64,000 bases of DNA from Deltaproteobacteria bacterium (GTDB taxonomy: Bacteria > Desulfobacterota > Binatia > UBA1149 > JAJCZL01), in the NCBI GenBank assembly GCA_029262415.1, contig JAJCZL010000058.1, positions 1 through 64,000 of the forward strand. Reading direction: 5' to 3'. The notes beneath the pieces are model-generated. The model was not told where the DNA came from, searched no databases, and was given only the letters and a program-made list of their open reading frames with translations. The position numbers and the translations under genes were made by a program. This document shows positions 49,923 through 58,363 of the stretch, one piece after another (position 1 is the first letter of the stretch; each line of letters starts with the position of its first letter).

Positions 49923-50495
49923 TCAATGCTCGTACTTCAGTTTAAAGTGCTCGTGGACACCCTCTTTAGCTTTCTCGAAATCGAACTCTTTGAAGAACGG
50001 GCTCTTCTCGTTGTGGCAGGTGGTACATTGCTCTTTAGTCGGCTTACCGACAAAGCCCAGTGGCGCAAGATCGGCTGTCTTGAACTCCTTGTTCTTGTTG
50101 GAGTGTAAGTCGTCGGCGAGGAATCCGCCACCAGCGCCGTGGCACATCTCGCAGCCAACCCCGCGGAGTCCGGCATCGTCTTCGGCCACGCTGTACCCGC
50201 CAGGTTTTCCGTAGCCGGTAACGTGACAAGAAAGGCACTCGGGGTCCGCAGTGTAATCCTTGGCCGGGTCTACGCCTGCCGCCTGCTTCTCGGCCGCACG
50301 CTCGTTCGGCTTCAACGCGTCAAAAGCCTTGGACATCTTCGTCTTTTCCCAGGCTTTGTACTGTTTGATGTGGCACTTCTTACAGGCACCCGGCCCCACG
50401 TAGGTGGACTCGGCCGCTGCCGGCTTCGCAACGACAAGTGCCAGCACGCACACAGCGAAAACGGCGCTCCAGGAACTACTAGGTTTCATAGTCAC
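49923..50495 (-). CDS. Tetraheme cytochrome c554-like protein
   Basis: 190 residues from a GTG at 50495, seven bases after GAGGAG; it overlaps by one base the stop of the four-domain cytochrome. Signal peptide ends KPAAAES. CKKCH, CLSCH, CEMCH and CTTCH are the four hemes; YVGPGACKKCHIKQYKAWEKTKMSKAF is, in parts, the classic start of cytochrome c554-type domains, and GVGCEMCHGAGGG their third heme. Such proteins shuttle electrons in the periplasm. It closes the inner-membrane operon that begins at 56708. Confidence 0.88.
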   Translation of the reverse strand: MTMKPSSSWSAVFAVCVLALVVAKPAAAESTYVGPGACKKCHIKQYKAWEKTKMSKAFDALKPNERAAEKQAAGVDPAKDYTADPECLSCHVTGYGKPGGYSVAEDDAGLRGVGCEMCHGAGGGFLADDLHSNKNKEFKTADLAPLGFVGKPTKEQCTTCHNEKSPFFKEFDFEKAKEGVHEHFKLKYEH

Positions 50496-51742
50496 TATTT
50501 TTCTCCTCTGGTCTCTCGGTTCAAGAAAGCAATCAAGTCGGCCATTTCGTTACCCTCGAAGCGAGGCCAAGGAACTCCAACTTTCGCCATCTCGCCGAGC
50601 ATCTCTTGACCGAACCGCCACATGGCATGCGCCATAAGAACGGGGGACGCGTTGCCGGCTATTGCATCGAACCCAGGGCCGACGTCCCCCCCGCTCTCGC
50701 CAATCGCGTGACACCTAACGCACTGCTTCTCCAAAAACACCTTTCCCCCGGCCTCGGCGTCTCCCTCGGCAAAGAAATAGCGACGCGCAATCAGAAACGT
50801 GATCACGTCCGCCATCTCCTGCGCTTGCAGTTCTTGGGCCGGCGCACCCGTGCGTCGGATCTCTTCCAGCATGCGCGGGGCATGATTCCAGAGCCGCGCC
50901 GCAATACCCGAAAGGGTATCCGGCAGCTCTATCCTTTCCAAATCCGGGGCACCCTCTTCACCATCGTCCGCAGTGTGACAGCTGGCACAGCCTCGCACTT
51001 CAAAGACCTGCTTGCCGCGTGAGATCGAACCGGGCTCGAGGTACTCCTTCTCTCCACTTGCCGCGCGAGAGCGGACATAGGCAACGACATCGTTCAGGTC
51101 GCTGTCTCTGAACTCCGGCCAAGCTATACCGGCCTCGTCCATTGCAGCCTTCATCGCATCCGCGTGCGTCCACATCTTCTGTGCCCACACGACCGGATTG
51201 ACGTAGCGGGCCCACTCGACGAGATCAGGTCCTACCGTTTCTCCCGGTTCATCCACGGAGTGGCATTGGGTACATTGGTGTTCGTTCAATACTTTCTTGC
51301 CGGAATCCGCGTCTCCAGGTTCATCCGCGTAGCGGATGAACAACAGAAGCGCGAATAGGTGGCTCATTTCTTCTGGAGAGATCGGTGTGAGTTCCATCCC
51401 CCCTTCTTCCATCCTCTCCCACATACGCGGAACATGGTTCCACATTACTCCCGCGAGTTGTCCAGCAGTGGTATGTTTGAGGGTCCGCGTTCTTCCTAGG
51501 TCTGGTCCCGAGACTCCGCCTTGCCCCCAGACGGCATGGCAACTAACGCACCCTTTATCGCGAAAGAGACTCCAACCTCGCTCGGCCTCGCCGGTCAACG
51601 TGGTGCGCTTGGCATCCTCAGCCGTGAGTGCGAGCTCCTTCTCGCTCTCGGTAGCCTGAGAAGCACCCGCGTACGATACCGTCCAGGCACCGGCGACAAA
51701 CGCCATTGCGAAAACCATCACCGCAACTTTCTTGGAGGTCAT
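50495..51742 (-). CDS. Four-domain cytochrome c (four tandem monoheme domains)
   Basis: 415 residues. After a signal peptide (MVFAMAFVAGAWTVSYAG), four class I domains of about 90 residues repeat, with CVSCH at 65, CTQCH at 157, CASCH at 252 and CVRCH at 341. Each has a GPDL-like loop and a helix bearing MWNHVPRM, MWTHADAM, LWNHAPRM or MWRFGQEM, in which the Met is the probable distal ligand. It overlaps the NrfD gene as ATGA. Its place right after the A-B-C module suggests it takes electrons from the quinol-oxidising complex, in the way ActE or a cytochrome c acceptor does. Confidence 0.88.
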   Translation of the reverse strand: MTSKKVAVMVFAMAFVAGAWTVSYAGASQATESEKELALTAEDAKRTTLTGEAERGWSLFRDKGCVSCHAVWGQGGVSGPDLGRTRTLKHTTAGQLAGVMWNHVPRMWERMEEGGMELTPISPEEMSHLFALLLFIRYADEPGDADSGKKVLNEHQCTQCHSVDEPGETVGPDLVEWARYVNPVVWAQKMWTHADAMKAAMDEAGIAWPEFRDSDLNDVVAYVRSRAASGEKEYLEPGSISRGKQVFEVRGCASCHTADDGEEGAPDLERIELPDTLSGIAARLWNHAPRMLEEIRRTGAPAQELQAQEMADVITFLIARRYFFAEGDAEAGGKVFLEKQCVRCHAIGESGGDVGPGFDAIAGNASPVLMAHAMWRFGQEMLGEMAKVGVPWPRFEGNEMADLIAFLNRETRGEK

Positions 51743-53154
51743 TGCCGCCCCCCTCCACCGGCAGGCAGTGCTGCTGCCAAAGCACCGCTATCGGCTTCCG
51801 GCTCCGGCGACTCGACCTTATAGGCATCAATCCTGTCGAGCATGTCCTGTTTCGCATTCATACGTCCTTCTTGAATCTCCCAGATGGAAACGATGGGGAA
51901 GAAGCGGGTGAAGAGTACGTAGAGCAAGATAAAGAAACTGAAGCACCCCACCAGCATCGACCACTCTACCCAGGTTGGATGATAGAGGCCCCTGTCGATC
52001 GGGAGTCGTGGATTCGCGATCGTCGGAATGACTATTATGAAACGTTCGAGCCACATACCAATGGTGATGAAAATCGACACTACCACCGTGCCCGCAACCG
52101 TGCGGGTCTTGCTGCGGCTAAGGATGGCCATCGGAACGATGAAACAACACACGACCATCGTCCAAAAATAGCCGGAATACTCGCCGTTGATCTTCGCCCA
52201 CCACACCGTCAGTTGAACCGGCTCACCGCCGTACCATGTGGTCAGGTACTCACTGAATGTGAAGTAGAACCACAACAAGGTCATCACCAGGAGCAACTGG
52301 CCCAGGTAGTCGAAGTGGATGTTCTTCAGATAGCCCTCCAGGTGGTAGGCCCAGCGGATGATCGCCATAGCAATGATGAGAGCTGCAATTCCGCTAAAGA
52401 TCGCGCCCACCACGAAATACGGACCAAAGATCGCCGCGTGCCACATAGGCTGTACGGTCATCGCGAACACAAACGAAACCACAGTGTGTACTGATACCGC
52501 GACAGGAATTACCAGTACCATCATGAAGCCCATCGCTTTCTCAAGCCGCTCATACTGACGTTCGGTGCCTTGCCATCCGAGAGCCAGCATCCGATAGAGC
52601 CACTTTCTTTTGTTCGTCTGATCGCGAAGAATCGCGATATCCGGGATCAGCGGAAGATAGAGATAAATCGTACTGCAGCAAAGATAGACACTGATCGAAC
52701 AGACGTCCCACAACAGCGGCGACTGTAGGCGCCCGTGTTTGAGGACGTAAAGCAAACGATCCGGGCGACCGAGATCGAAAATCACATTGCCCACGCCGAA
52801 TACGATGACCATCACGGTAATCACTTCGGCCGACCTGGTGATGGCTCTCCGCCATTCAGCCCCGGCCAATCGCAAGATCGCGGAGATCAGCGTTCCGGCA
52901 TGGCTGATGCCGATGAAGAACACAAAATTGATGATGTACATGCCCCAGTACACCGGCCGGTTCATCCCGGTCACGCCCAGGCCGGTTCGAACCTGATATA
53001 CGTAGGCCGATACTCCGAGGCTTACCCCTGCAAGCAGGCAGGCAACGACAATCCAAAAGCGTGAATCCGACTCGACGGTCGGCCTTACAAGAGCCCAATC
53101 GGGTCCCAACGGATCGGTAGGTTTCGGCATGCGCCTGTTATGTGAGTGACTCAC
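51739..53154 (-). CDS. NrfD/PsrC/ActC-type quinol-interacting membrane subunit
   Basis: 471 residues from a GTG at 53154 (GGGAG upstream) that overlaps the ferredoxin stop as GTGA. About ten transmembrane helices are evident, for example FWIVVACLLAGVSLGVSAYVY, IINFVFFIGISHAGTLISAIL and WFYFTFSEYLTTWYG in shortened form. GISHAGTLISAILRL and the FxxxSEYL region match the ActC/QrcD type rather than the shorter NrfD. The protein exchanges electrons with menaquinone. The C-terminus (residues about 435-471) is a cytoplasmic tail rich in Pro, Ala and Gly. Confidence 0.9.
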   Translation of the reverse strand: MSHSHNRRMPKPTDPLGPDWALVRPTVESDSRFWIVVACLLAGVSLGVSAYVYQVRTGLGVTGMNRPVYWGMYIINFVFFIGISHAGTLISAILRLAGAEWRRAITRSAEVITVMVIVFGVGNVIFDLGRPDRLLYVLKHGRLQSPLLWDVCSISVYLCCSTIYLYLPLIPDIAILRDQTNKRKWLYRMLALGWQGTERQYERLEKAMGFMMVLVIPVAVSVHTVVSFVFAMTVQPMWHAAIFGPYFVVGAIFSGIAALIIAMAIIRWAYHLEGYLKNIHFDYLGQLLLVMTLLWFYFTFSEYLTTWYGGEPVQLTVWWAKINGEYSGYFWTMVVCCFIVPMAILSRSKTRTVAGTVVVSIFITIGMWLERFIIVIPTIANPRLPIDRGLYHPTWVEWSMLVGCFSFFILLYVLFTRFFPIVSIWEIQEGRMNAKQDMLDRIDAYKVESPEPEADSGALAAALPAGGGGRQ

Positions 53155-53843
53155 TTGCCGCTCCCTACTCGCAGGTAATACACCTTTGGTTCAGTCCCGA
53201 GATCTTCCAGCAGGCGAGACGCACGCGACGAACGCGACAGTTTAGACACCTCGCTGTCCGGGTCCGCGAGGTCACCGAATACCATTGCGTCGGTAGGACA
53301 GGTCTCGACACAAGCCGGAACGTATTCTCCCGGTCGAAGGTCTCGCCCTTCGAATGCAGCCGCATCGCGAGCTTTCATCAGCCGGTGATTGCAGAAGGTG
53401 CACTTCTCGACCACCCCCTTGTAACGAACCGAAACGTCCGGGTTAATGCCCTGCTCATAAGTTTCGGGAACGTCGGGGGGAAACCAATTGAACTGCCGCA
53501 CAGTATAAGGACAGGCGTTGGTGCAATAGCGACAACCTATACACCGGCTGTAGACCTGGCCGACTATTCCTTCTGACTCGCTGAAGAACGTGGCACCAAC
53601 CGGGCATACCTTGATGCACGGTGGATGCTCACATTGCTGGCACATCACCGGAAGTACCGACATCTTCGTATGAGGGTATTCGTCTTCGTAGACCGGCATC
53701 ATGTTAATCCAACGAATGGACCTGCTCTGTGCCCCGAGCTTAGGATTCGACGGCGGCACGTTGTTTTCTTCGTGGCACGCGGTAACGCATCCTTGACAGG
53801 CGGTGCAGCGGTTGAGATCGATTACCATTCCCCAGCGAGCCAT
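53151..53843 (-). CDS. Four-cluster ferredoxin subunit (NrfC/PsrB/QrcC type)
   Basis: 230 residues with GAGGAG upstream. Four cysteine groups each able to take part in [4Fe-4S] clusters: CTACQGCVTAC, CQQCEHPPCIKVC, CIGCRYCTNAC, and CTFC with CVETC, the DmsB/PsrB arrangement. MARWGMVIDLNRC is the typical opening and no signal peptide is present, so it would be exported by riding with the Tat-borne molybdopterin-fold subunit. It links that subunit to the NrfD-type protein. Confidence 0.93.
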   Translation of the reverse strand: MARWGMVIDLNRCTACQGCVTACHEENNVPPSNPKLGAQSRSIRWINMMPVYEDEYPHTKMSVLPVMCQQCEHPPCIKVCPVGATFFSESEGIVGQVYSRCIGCRYCTNACPYTVRQFNWFPPDVPETYEQGINPDVSVRYKGVVEKCTFCNHRLMKARDAAAFEGRDLRPGEYVPACVETCPTDAMVFGDLADPDSEVSKLSRSSRASRLLEDLGTEPKVYYLRVGSGK

Positions 53844-53859
53844 CGTTCGTTCTCCTCGG

Positions 53860-56181
53860 CTATGCGGTCTGTTTTACGCGAACCAAGGTTGGGTCCCGCG
53901 GAAGCGCGAATCCGGAATCCTGCAGCCGGCCCGATAGCAGTTCGAGAGGTTTCGAACCGACCCCCGCATCGTAGCGCCCGCCGTAAACGCGGCCGCCACC
54001 TGTATGGAGGGCTACTACATCGGGACGAATCGCCGGGGAGAGCACCGCTCGTGCCTCGACTTCTCCGTGTTCACTGCTGACGAGCACGCGACCACCGTGC
54101 TCAATATCCAGATGGTGGGCGGTCTCCGGGTTCAGTTCTGCAGTGTTGGTCCAGCCCATCTCGGCCAGGGGAGAAGCAATGTCCTGTAGATAGGGAAGCG
54201 ATCCACCCGGACGCACGCTCAGAGTCTGTTCGGTGGTCACGTAGAGCAAGAGCCCTCGATCGTGAGACCCGGCTGTGGCAGGCGATAGCGTCGGGCGAGC
54301 CGGAACGCGTACGGCAGCCAAGTCGATCCGATGATCTCCCCCGGGTGCCAATCGCCGCCATTCTCCATGCGCGTGACTCGAATCCCACCAACCACCGGTC
54401 GAGTGCAGTTGCTTCTCTAACCGGGTGACACTGTCATAGGCGGGACTCCGCCAACCGCTGCGCTCGAGTAACTGCGTCCACTCAGAACGTTCGGCCGCAG
54501 CAAAGGTGTCGCCCACGCCGGAACTGTAAAGCGCATTACTCTGAGCCGAGACCAGCTCGTCGTAGCTCTTCCAGCCAAACCTCTCGGCGACACCGCCACC
54601 GATCTGACCGGCCAGCGCGATGACTACGTCTGCGATATTTCGCGTGTCGGCTCGTCGCGGTGCCGCCGCCGCGCTAACCGACACCACCGGACGTCCGTGC
54701 TCGTCGGCAACGCTCGCATCACAGTGCCTTTCGATCCATAGGCTCCCGGGGAGAACAAGGTTCGCTGCTTGTAGAGTGTCGGTTACTACCGGCGAAGTTG
54801 AAACCACCACCGGGATCTTCGCGAGCGCTTCCGCAACTTTGTCTCCGGCCGTACTCGAGAATACCGGGTCGGCATCGTGCACGAACAACACCTCGATCGT
54901 CGGCCCGCGGCCTTCCAGAACCCAGGTCGCCAGTTCTTCAACGGTCCTGCGCTCTACAAGGGTGCGGCGGTCTGCGCGCACCGTACCCTCGGCATCGGGG
55001 GGCGGCTCTACAGGCCCATCAAGTATCGGCAACGGATTCGAGCCGGCAAGCAGCACACCACCCGGAACATCGATGGAACCGACTACCGCATTCAGGGTGT
55101 GTACGGCCATCGCATCGAAGAGCCCCGCGGAGGCCGGCCCCTCGGTGGGCCCGATCGCCAGCGGCCTCTGAGCGGCACCGAATTCGCGGGCCGTGCGGAT
55201 GATTTGCTCCAGAGATACGCCGGTAACCTCCGCGACACGCCGTGGTGAGAACTCACGAAGCAGCCAAGATCGTACACCATCGTGATGCATGCCGAGTTGG
55301 TCGGTCCAATCGTAGTACCCTTTGGTTTTCGCACTCAAGAAAGTCGTCTGCTCGTAGCCCTCTTTGATGAGCATGTGGGCAATTCCAAGCGCCAGCGTCC
55401 CTACTGTGGACGGACGAATCGGCACCCACTCGTCGGCTTTCGATCCGGTCACGCCCATCCGCGGCCCGGCGTGCACGAATGACCCCCCGCTGGAACGCAT
55501 GTCTGCGAATCCTCGATGCAGGGTCATGGTCGCCGACGCAGACTCGAGTAACCCGCTGTCGATGGAAAGCAAGAAGTCTGCATTCGCAATGTCGTAGACA
55601 AAGCGGCCTTCGGTTCCGTGCATCGCGCGTAAGGTCTCGTCTGCGGCACGATCGGCAGGGGTCTGGGAATCGACTATCCAGTCGGACCCGGCAGAGCGGA
55701 CCAGACGCCCAAGCAACTGCGAGGAAATGTCCTGACCATCGCCACGAATCACCGCCACGCGTCCCGGCCCCCCGGCGATCACCCTCTTCAAGCGAACCGC
55801 AACCTCCGCAATCCCCTCGTCCCAGCCGATCGGTGCCCAACCTCCAACCGCGTCGGCAACTTTCCGGATCGGCCCAGCCAATCTATCGGGGTCATAGTAG
55901 AGTTGGAGGCTTGCCGCTCCCCGAGCGCACAACCCGCCCCGGTTCACCGGATGCAACGGGTTGCCGGTGACAGTAACCGGATGACCATTGGCAAGCCGCA
56001 CTCGCAGACCGCACGCGGACGGGCACAGCTGGCAAATACTGTTCGCCCAAGCCTCCGTGGGCTCGAGAATCAGAGTGGAAGCTATGCGCTCATCATCACG
56101 TGAGCACCCTACCACCGGGCCAAAGCCGACCAGCATTGCGCCACTGCCTAGACCGAGAAGGAACTGTCGACGATTCAGCAT
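53860..56181 (-). CDS. Molybdopterin-oxidoreductase-fold subunit of a Qrc/ACIII-like complex
   Basis: 773 residues from the ATG at 56181 (AGAGG five bases upstream). The N-terminus combines a Tat motif (NRRQFLLGLGSG) with a lipobox-like VVGC at 26, suggesting a Tat lipoprotein. The [4Fe-4S] ligands are Cys50, Cys53, Cys57 and Cys85 (CQLCPSAC ... GLCARG). The usual Mo-ligand and pterin-contact sequences are weak: where catalytic members have GSNP-type loops this reads LLSIDSGLLES. Loss of molybdenum is known for QrcB and ActB, which keep only the fold and clusters. It lies between the pentaheme and ferredoxin genes. Confidence 0.85.
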   Translation of the reverse strand: MLNRRQFLLGLGSGAMLVGFGPVVGCSRDDERIASTLILEPTEAWANSICQLCPSACGLRVRLANGHPVTVTGNPLHPVNRGGLCARGAASLQLYYDPDRLAGPIRKVADAVGGWAPIGWDEGIAEVAVRLKRVIAGGPGRVAVIRGDGQDISSQLLGRLVRSAGSDWIVDSQTPADRAADETLRAMHGTEGRFVYDIANADFLLSIDSGLLESASATMTLHRGFADMRSSGGSFVHAGPRMGVTGSKADEWVPIRPSTVGTLALGIAHMLIKEGYEQTTFLSAKTKGYYDWTDQLGMHHDGVRSWLLREFSPRRVAEVTGVSLEQIIRTAREFGAAQRPLAIGPTEGPASAGLFDAMAVHTLNAVVGSIDVPGGVLLAGSNPLPILDGPVEPPPDAEGTVRADRRTLVERRTVEELATWVLEGRGPTIEVLFVHDADPVFSSTAGDKVAEALAKIPVVVSTSPVVTDTLQAANLVLPGSLWIERHCDASVADEHGRPVVSVSAAAAPRRADTRNIADVVIALAGQIGGGVAERFGWKSYDELVSAQSNALYSSGVGDTFAAAERSEWTQLLERSGWRSPAYDSVTRLEKQLHSTGGWWDSSHAHGEWRRLAPGGDHRIDLAAVRVPARPTLSPATAGSHDRGLLLYVTTEQTLSVRPGGSLPYLQDIASPLAEMGWTNTAELNPETAHHLDIEHGGRVLVSSEHGEVEARAVLSPAIRPDVVALHTGGGRVYGGRYDAGVGSKPLELLSGRLQDSGFALPRDPTLVRVKQTA

Positions 56182-56189
56182 TATCACCT

Positions 56190-56708
56190 CTACCTATGGC
56201 AATGGATGCAATCCGAGCTGACTCCGCGTTCCTCGTGACACTGCAGACACCAGTCCATCGTCTGGTCGACTAGCGGATACGACGGTGGGGCGATAGTTTC
56301 CGCTATGGCACCGTGGCACTGGGAGCAAGTAAGCTCGGCAACGGCTACATGCCTACGGTGCGAATAGAAGACGTGGTCGGCTACGGCGTACACACGTTGC
56401 CAAGGTACGTTGCGGCCCTCGGCTGCAAACGCCAGCAGTTTGATCATCTCGGGATCATCCGAGGAGTCGTCCTCGTGACAGTCCATGCAAAGCTCGGTGG
56501 TCGGTAAGCCTGAGAAAGTCGCTGTCGCGAAGTTCTGGTGGCAGTCGGCACACTCGATATCTTGCTCGATGTGCTTCTTGTGACTGAACTGTATCGGCTG
56601 CTCTATCGCCGGTGGGCCCGCGCAGGCCCCCAGTCCGACAGCAACAACGATCATCACGCCGCAAAGGGCTGCCTGACCTCCGAGCATGAGAACCCACTCC
56701 CTCGCCAT
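56190..56708 (-). CDS. Pentaheme cytochrome c lipoprotein (ActA/QrcA-like)
   Basis: 172 residues from the ATG at 56708; the ATG at 56687 has a better ribosome site (GAGGGAG) but would lose the positive n-region. Lipobox GLGAC. Hemes CADCH, CMDCH, CSQCH, CLQCH and CIHCH, with QFSHKKHI and FYSHRRHVA giving the HxxH distal histidines of class III cytochromes c. Five hemes equals ActA; QrcA has six. It is the first gene of the inner-membrane module and probably the electron exit or entry point at the periplasmic face. Confidence 0.87.
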   Translation of the reverse strand: MAREWVLMLGGQAALCGVMIVVAVGLGACAGPPAIEQPIQFSHKKHIEQDIECADCHQNFATATFSGLPTTELCMDCHEDDSSDDPEMIKLLAFAAEGRNVPWQRVYAVADHVFYSHRRHVAVAELTCSQCHGAIAETIAPPSYPLVDQTMDWCLQCHEERGVSSDCIHCHR

Positions 56709-56898
56709 TTTTCGACGCAGACACCGACGGCTTGCTTGATCGGCGAAACTCGATCGCTGAACGGGGTGGACCCCCTCGACCCGTGGCGGCACCGAGACGG
56801 CAGCCCTGACACCCTCAGTGCACACAGGGGCTACGCGCTCTCCCACCCGGGGGAACAAACAATACTGTGAGACCGTGGCATCAAGTCACGCCTGCTGC

Positions 56899-56914
56899 AG
56901 CACAACTTGTGCCA
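56899..56914 (-). promoter_or_regulatory. Candidate sigma-54 promoter (or palindromic operator) of the cytochrome operon
   Basis: Minus strand reads TGGCACAAGTTGTGCT. TGGCAC is a perfect -24 box, GG and GC are ten bases apart, and the -12 half is TGTGCT instead of TTGCA. The site also contains the perfect palindrome GCACAA-C-TTGTGC (56900-56912), so it could instead bind a dimeric regulator. It is about 190 bp upstream of the pentaheme ATG. Confidence 0.5.
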
Positions 56915-57056
56915 TCTGATGGAGCGGGGTTCCGCCTTCATTTAGTAAGCTTTATCAGGCGCGAAGTTCCCGCTCTTCTCATAACCGAGAGAAAAGAGTT
57001 CCCGCCATTCCTGCTGGTGAGAGAGTGAAGCTACCTTTACACCCGCACCGCCGCGC

Positions 57057-58334
57057 TCAACGCGACAGGTTCGCCCCGCGTTTGGTGAGCCGAGCACGCA
57101 GCACCCTCGGGTCGAGATCGGCGGGGTCGGTGTCGGAAGCGACACACAGCGCCGCTGCGGTCCCTGCGGCCTCCCCGGTTGCCATGCAGGCCGGTATCTC
57201 CTTGGTTGCGTGGTGGACACGATGGTCGACCGAGATGCAGCGTCCCGCTACCAACAAGTTGTCGATCCCGGTGGGAAGAATGCAGCGGTATGGAATCTCA
57301 TAGACCGCCCCGTACTTCGTCCAGTGACCGGTGATCGCAACGGCGTCGTCAAAGCCTTGATCCATATCCTCGTGGCGCAAGACGTAGCGCCCGCGCAATC
57401 GACGGCTCTCGGTAATTCCCAACTGGTCTGCGATCCGGCACAGATGCGCGCGTTCGAAACCCGGCACCTCGCGGCATAGGCGATCGACCTCGGCCATCAC
57501 ACGTTTGCGGCATTCAATCTCAGCGTGCGTGAGATCTTCGGGAGAGGTTGCGTCGATCCGCCGCGCGATCTTCTCGGTGGCTCCCCAAGGAAACAGCGCC
57601 TTCCCCTCACCGAGTGCTTGGAAGCAGCCGGCACCGGCGTCAATCGCGGCGTCGACATCTGCGATCCCGCCCATGGTGAACCACAGCCAGGGCAAGACTC
57701 GCTCGCTGTCGTGGGCGCAGCCCGTCGCCGCGTAGATGTCGCCGTCGCCCGATGCGTCGATAACCACCCGCGCCTTGATGGCAAAACGGCCGGATTTACC
57801 CTGGAAGGCCACGGCGCCAATGCGTCCGTCGCGCGCGATGGGATCGCAGGCCCAGGCGTGCAGTAGCAAGCGTACGCCGGCGTCCTCGACCATCTCGTTG
57901 AGGGCATATTTCATCTCCTCGGGATCGAAGGCCGCGGAGTAACGCACGCGGTGGGGCGCATGGCCCCACACCAAACCACGGCGGAAGTCGCGTTGGATCA
58001 GCGCTTCGTCATCGAGACCCCACTCCTGTCGGGGCGGAAACCAGGCAGCATCACGGCGGGCGAGACGATCCACCAGTTCCTGGCAAAGCCCGGCGATCAC
58101 CTGATGTCCGCGGCCGTCGTCGAGCGTAAGCAGCAGGATAATCAGCCCGCCGGTGGCGAGTCCGCCGAGGTAGCCGTAACGCTCGACCAGCATCACGTCG
58201 GCGCCGTTGCGAGCCGCAGCCACGGCCGCGGCCACCCCCGCCGAACCCCCGCCGACGACAAGAACTTCGGTTTCGTGGCGGACCGGCGTGCGGCGTGCGG
58301 CCTCGTGCAGAAACTGTGTGTCTTCACCGGCCAT
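57057..58334 (-). CDS. FAD-dependent oxidoreductase, FAD_oxidored (PF12831-like) family
   Basis: 425 residues with AAGGG before the ATG. EVLVVGGGSAGVAAAVAAARNG is the dinucleotide-binding start (here cited in part), followed by VERYGYLGGLATGG, which is characteristic of this FAD_oxidored group. DASGDGDIYAATGC and the C-terminal NLLVAGRCISVDHRVHHATKEIPACMATGEAAGTAA region close the FAD site. Substrates of the family are mostly unknown. It stands about 190 bp before the cytochrome operon promoter region, on the same strand as its neighbours, 30 bp after the acyl-CoA dehydrogenase gene. Confidence 0.88.
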   Translation of the reverse strand: MAGEDTQFLHEAARRTPVRHETEVLVVGGGSAGVAAAVAAARNGADVMLVERYGYLGGLATGGLIILLLTLDDGRGHQVIAGLCQELVDRLARRDAAWFPPRQEWGLDDEALIQRDFRRGLVWGHAPHRVRYSAAFDPEEMKYALNEMVEDAGVRLLLHAWACDPIARDGRIGAVAFQGKSGRFAIKARVVIDASGDGDIYAATGCAHDSERVLPWLWFTMGGIADVDAAIDAGAGCFQALGEGKALFPWGATEKIARRIDATSPEDLTHAEIECRKRVMAEVDRLCREVPGFERAHLCRIADQLGITESRRLRGRYVLRHEDMDQGFDDAVAITGHWTKYGAVYEIPYRCILPTGIDNLLVAGRCISVDHRVHHATKEIPACMATGEAAGTAAALCVASDTDPADLDPRVLRARLTKRGANLSR

Positions 58335-58363
58335 GCGTTACCCTTCTAGGTCACGTCATCCTT

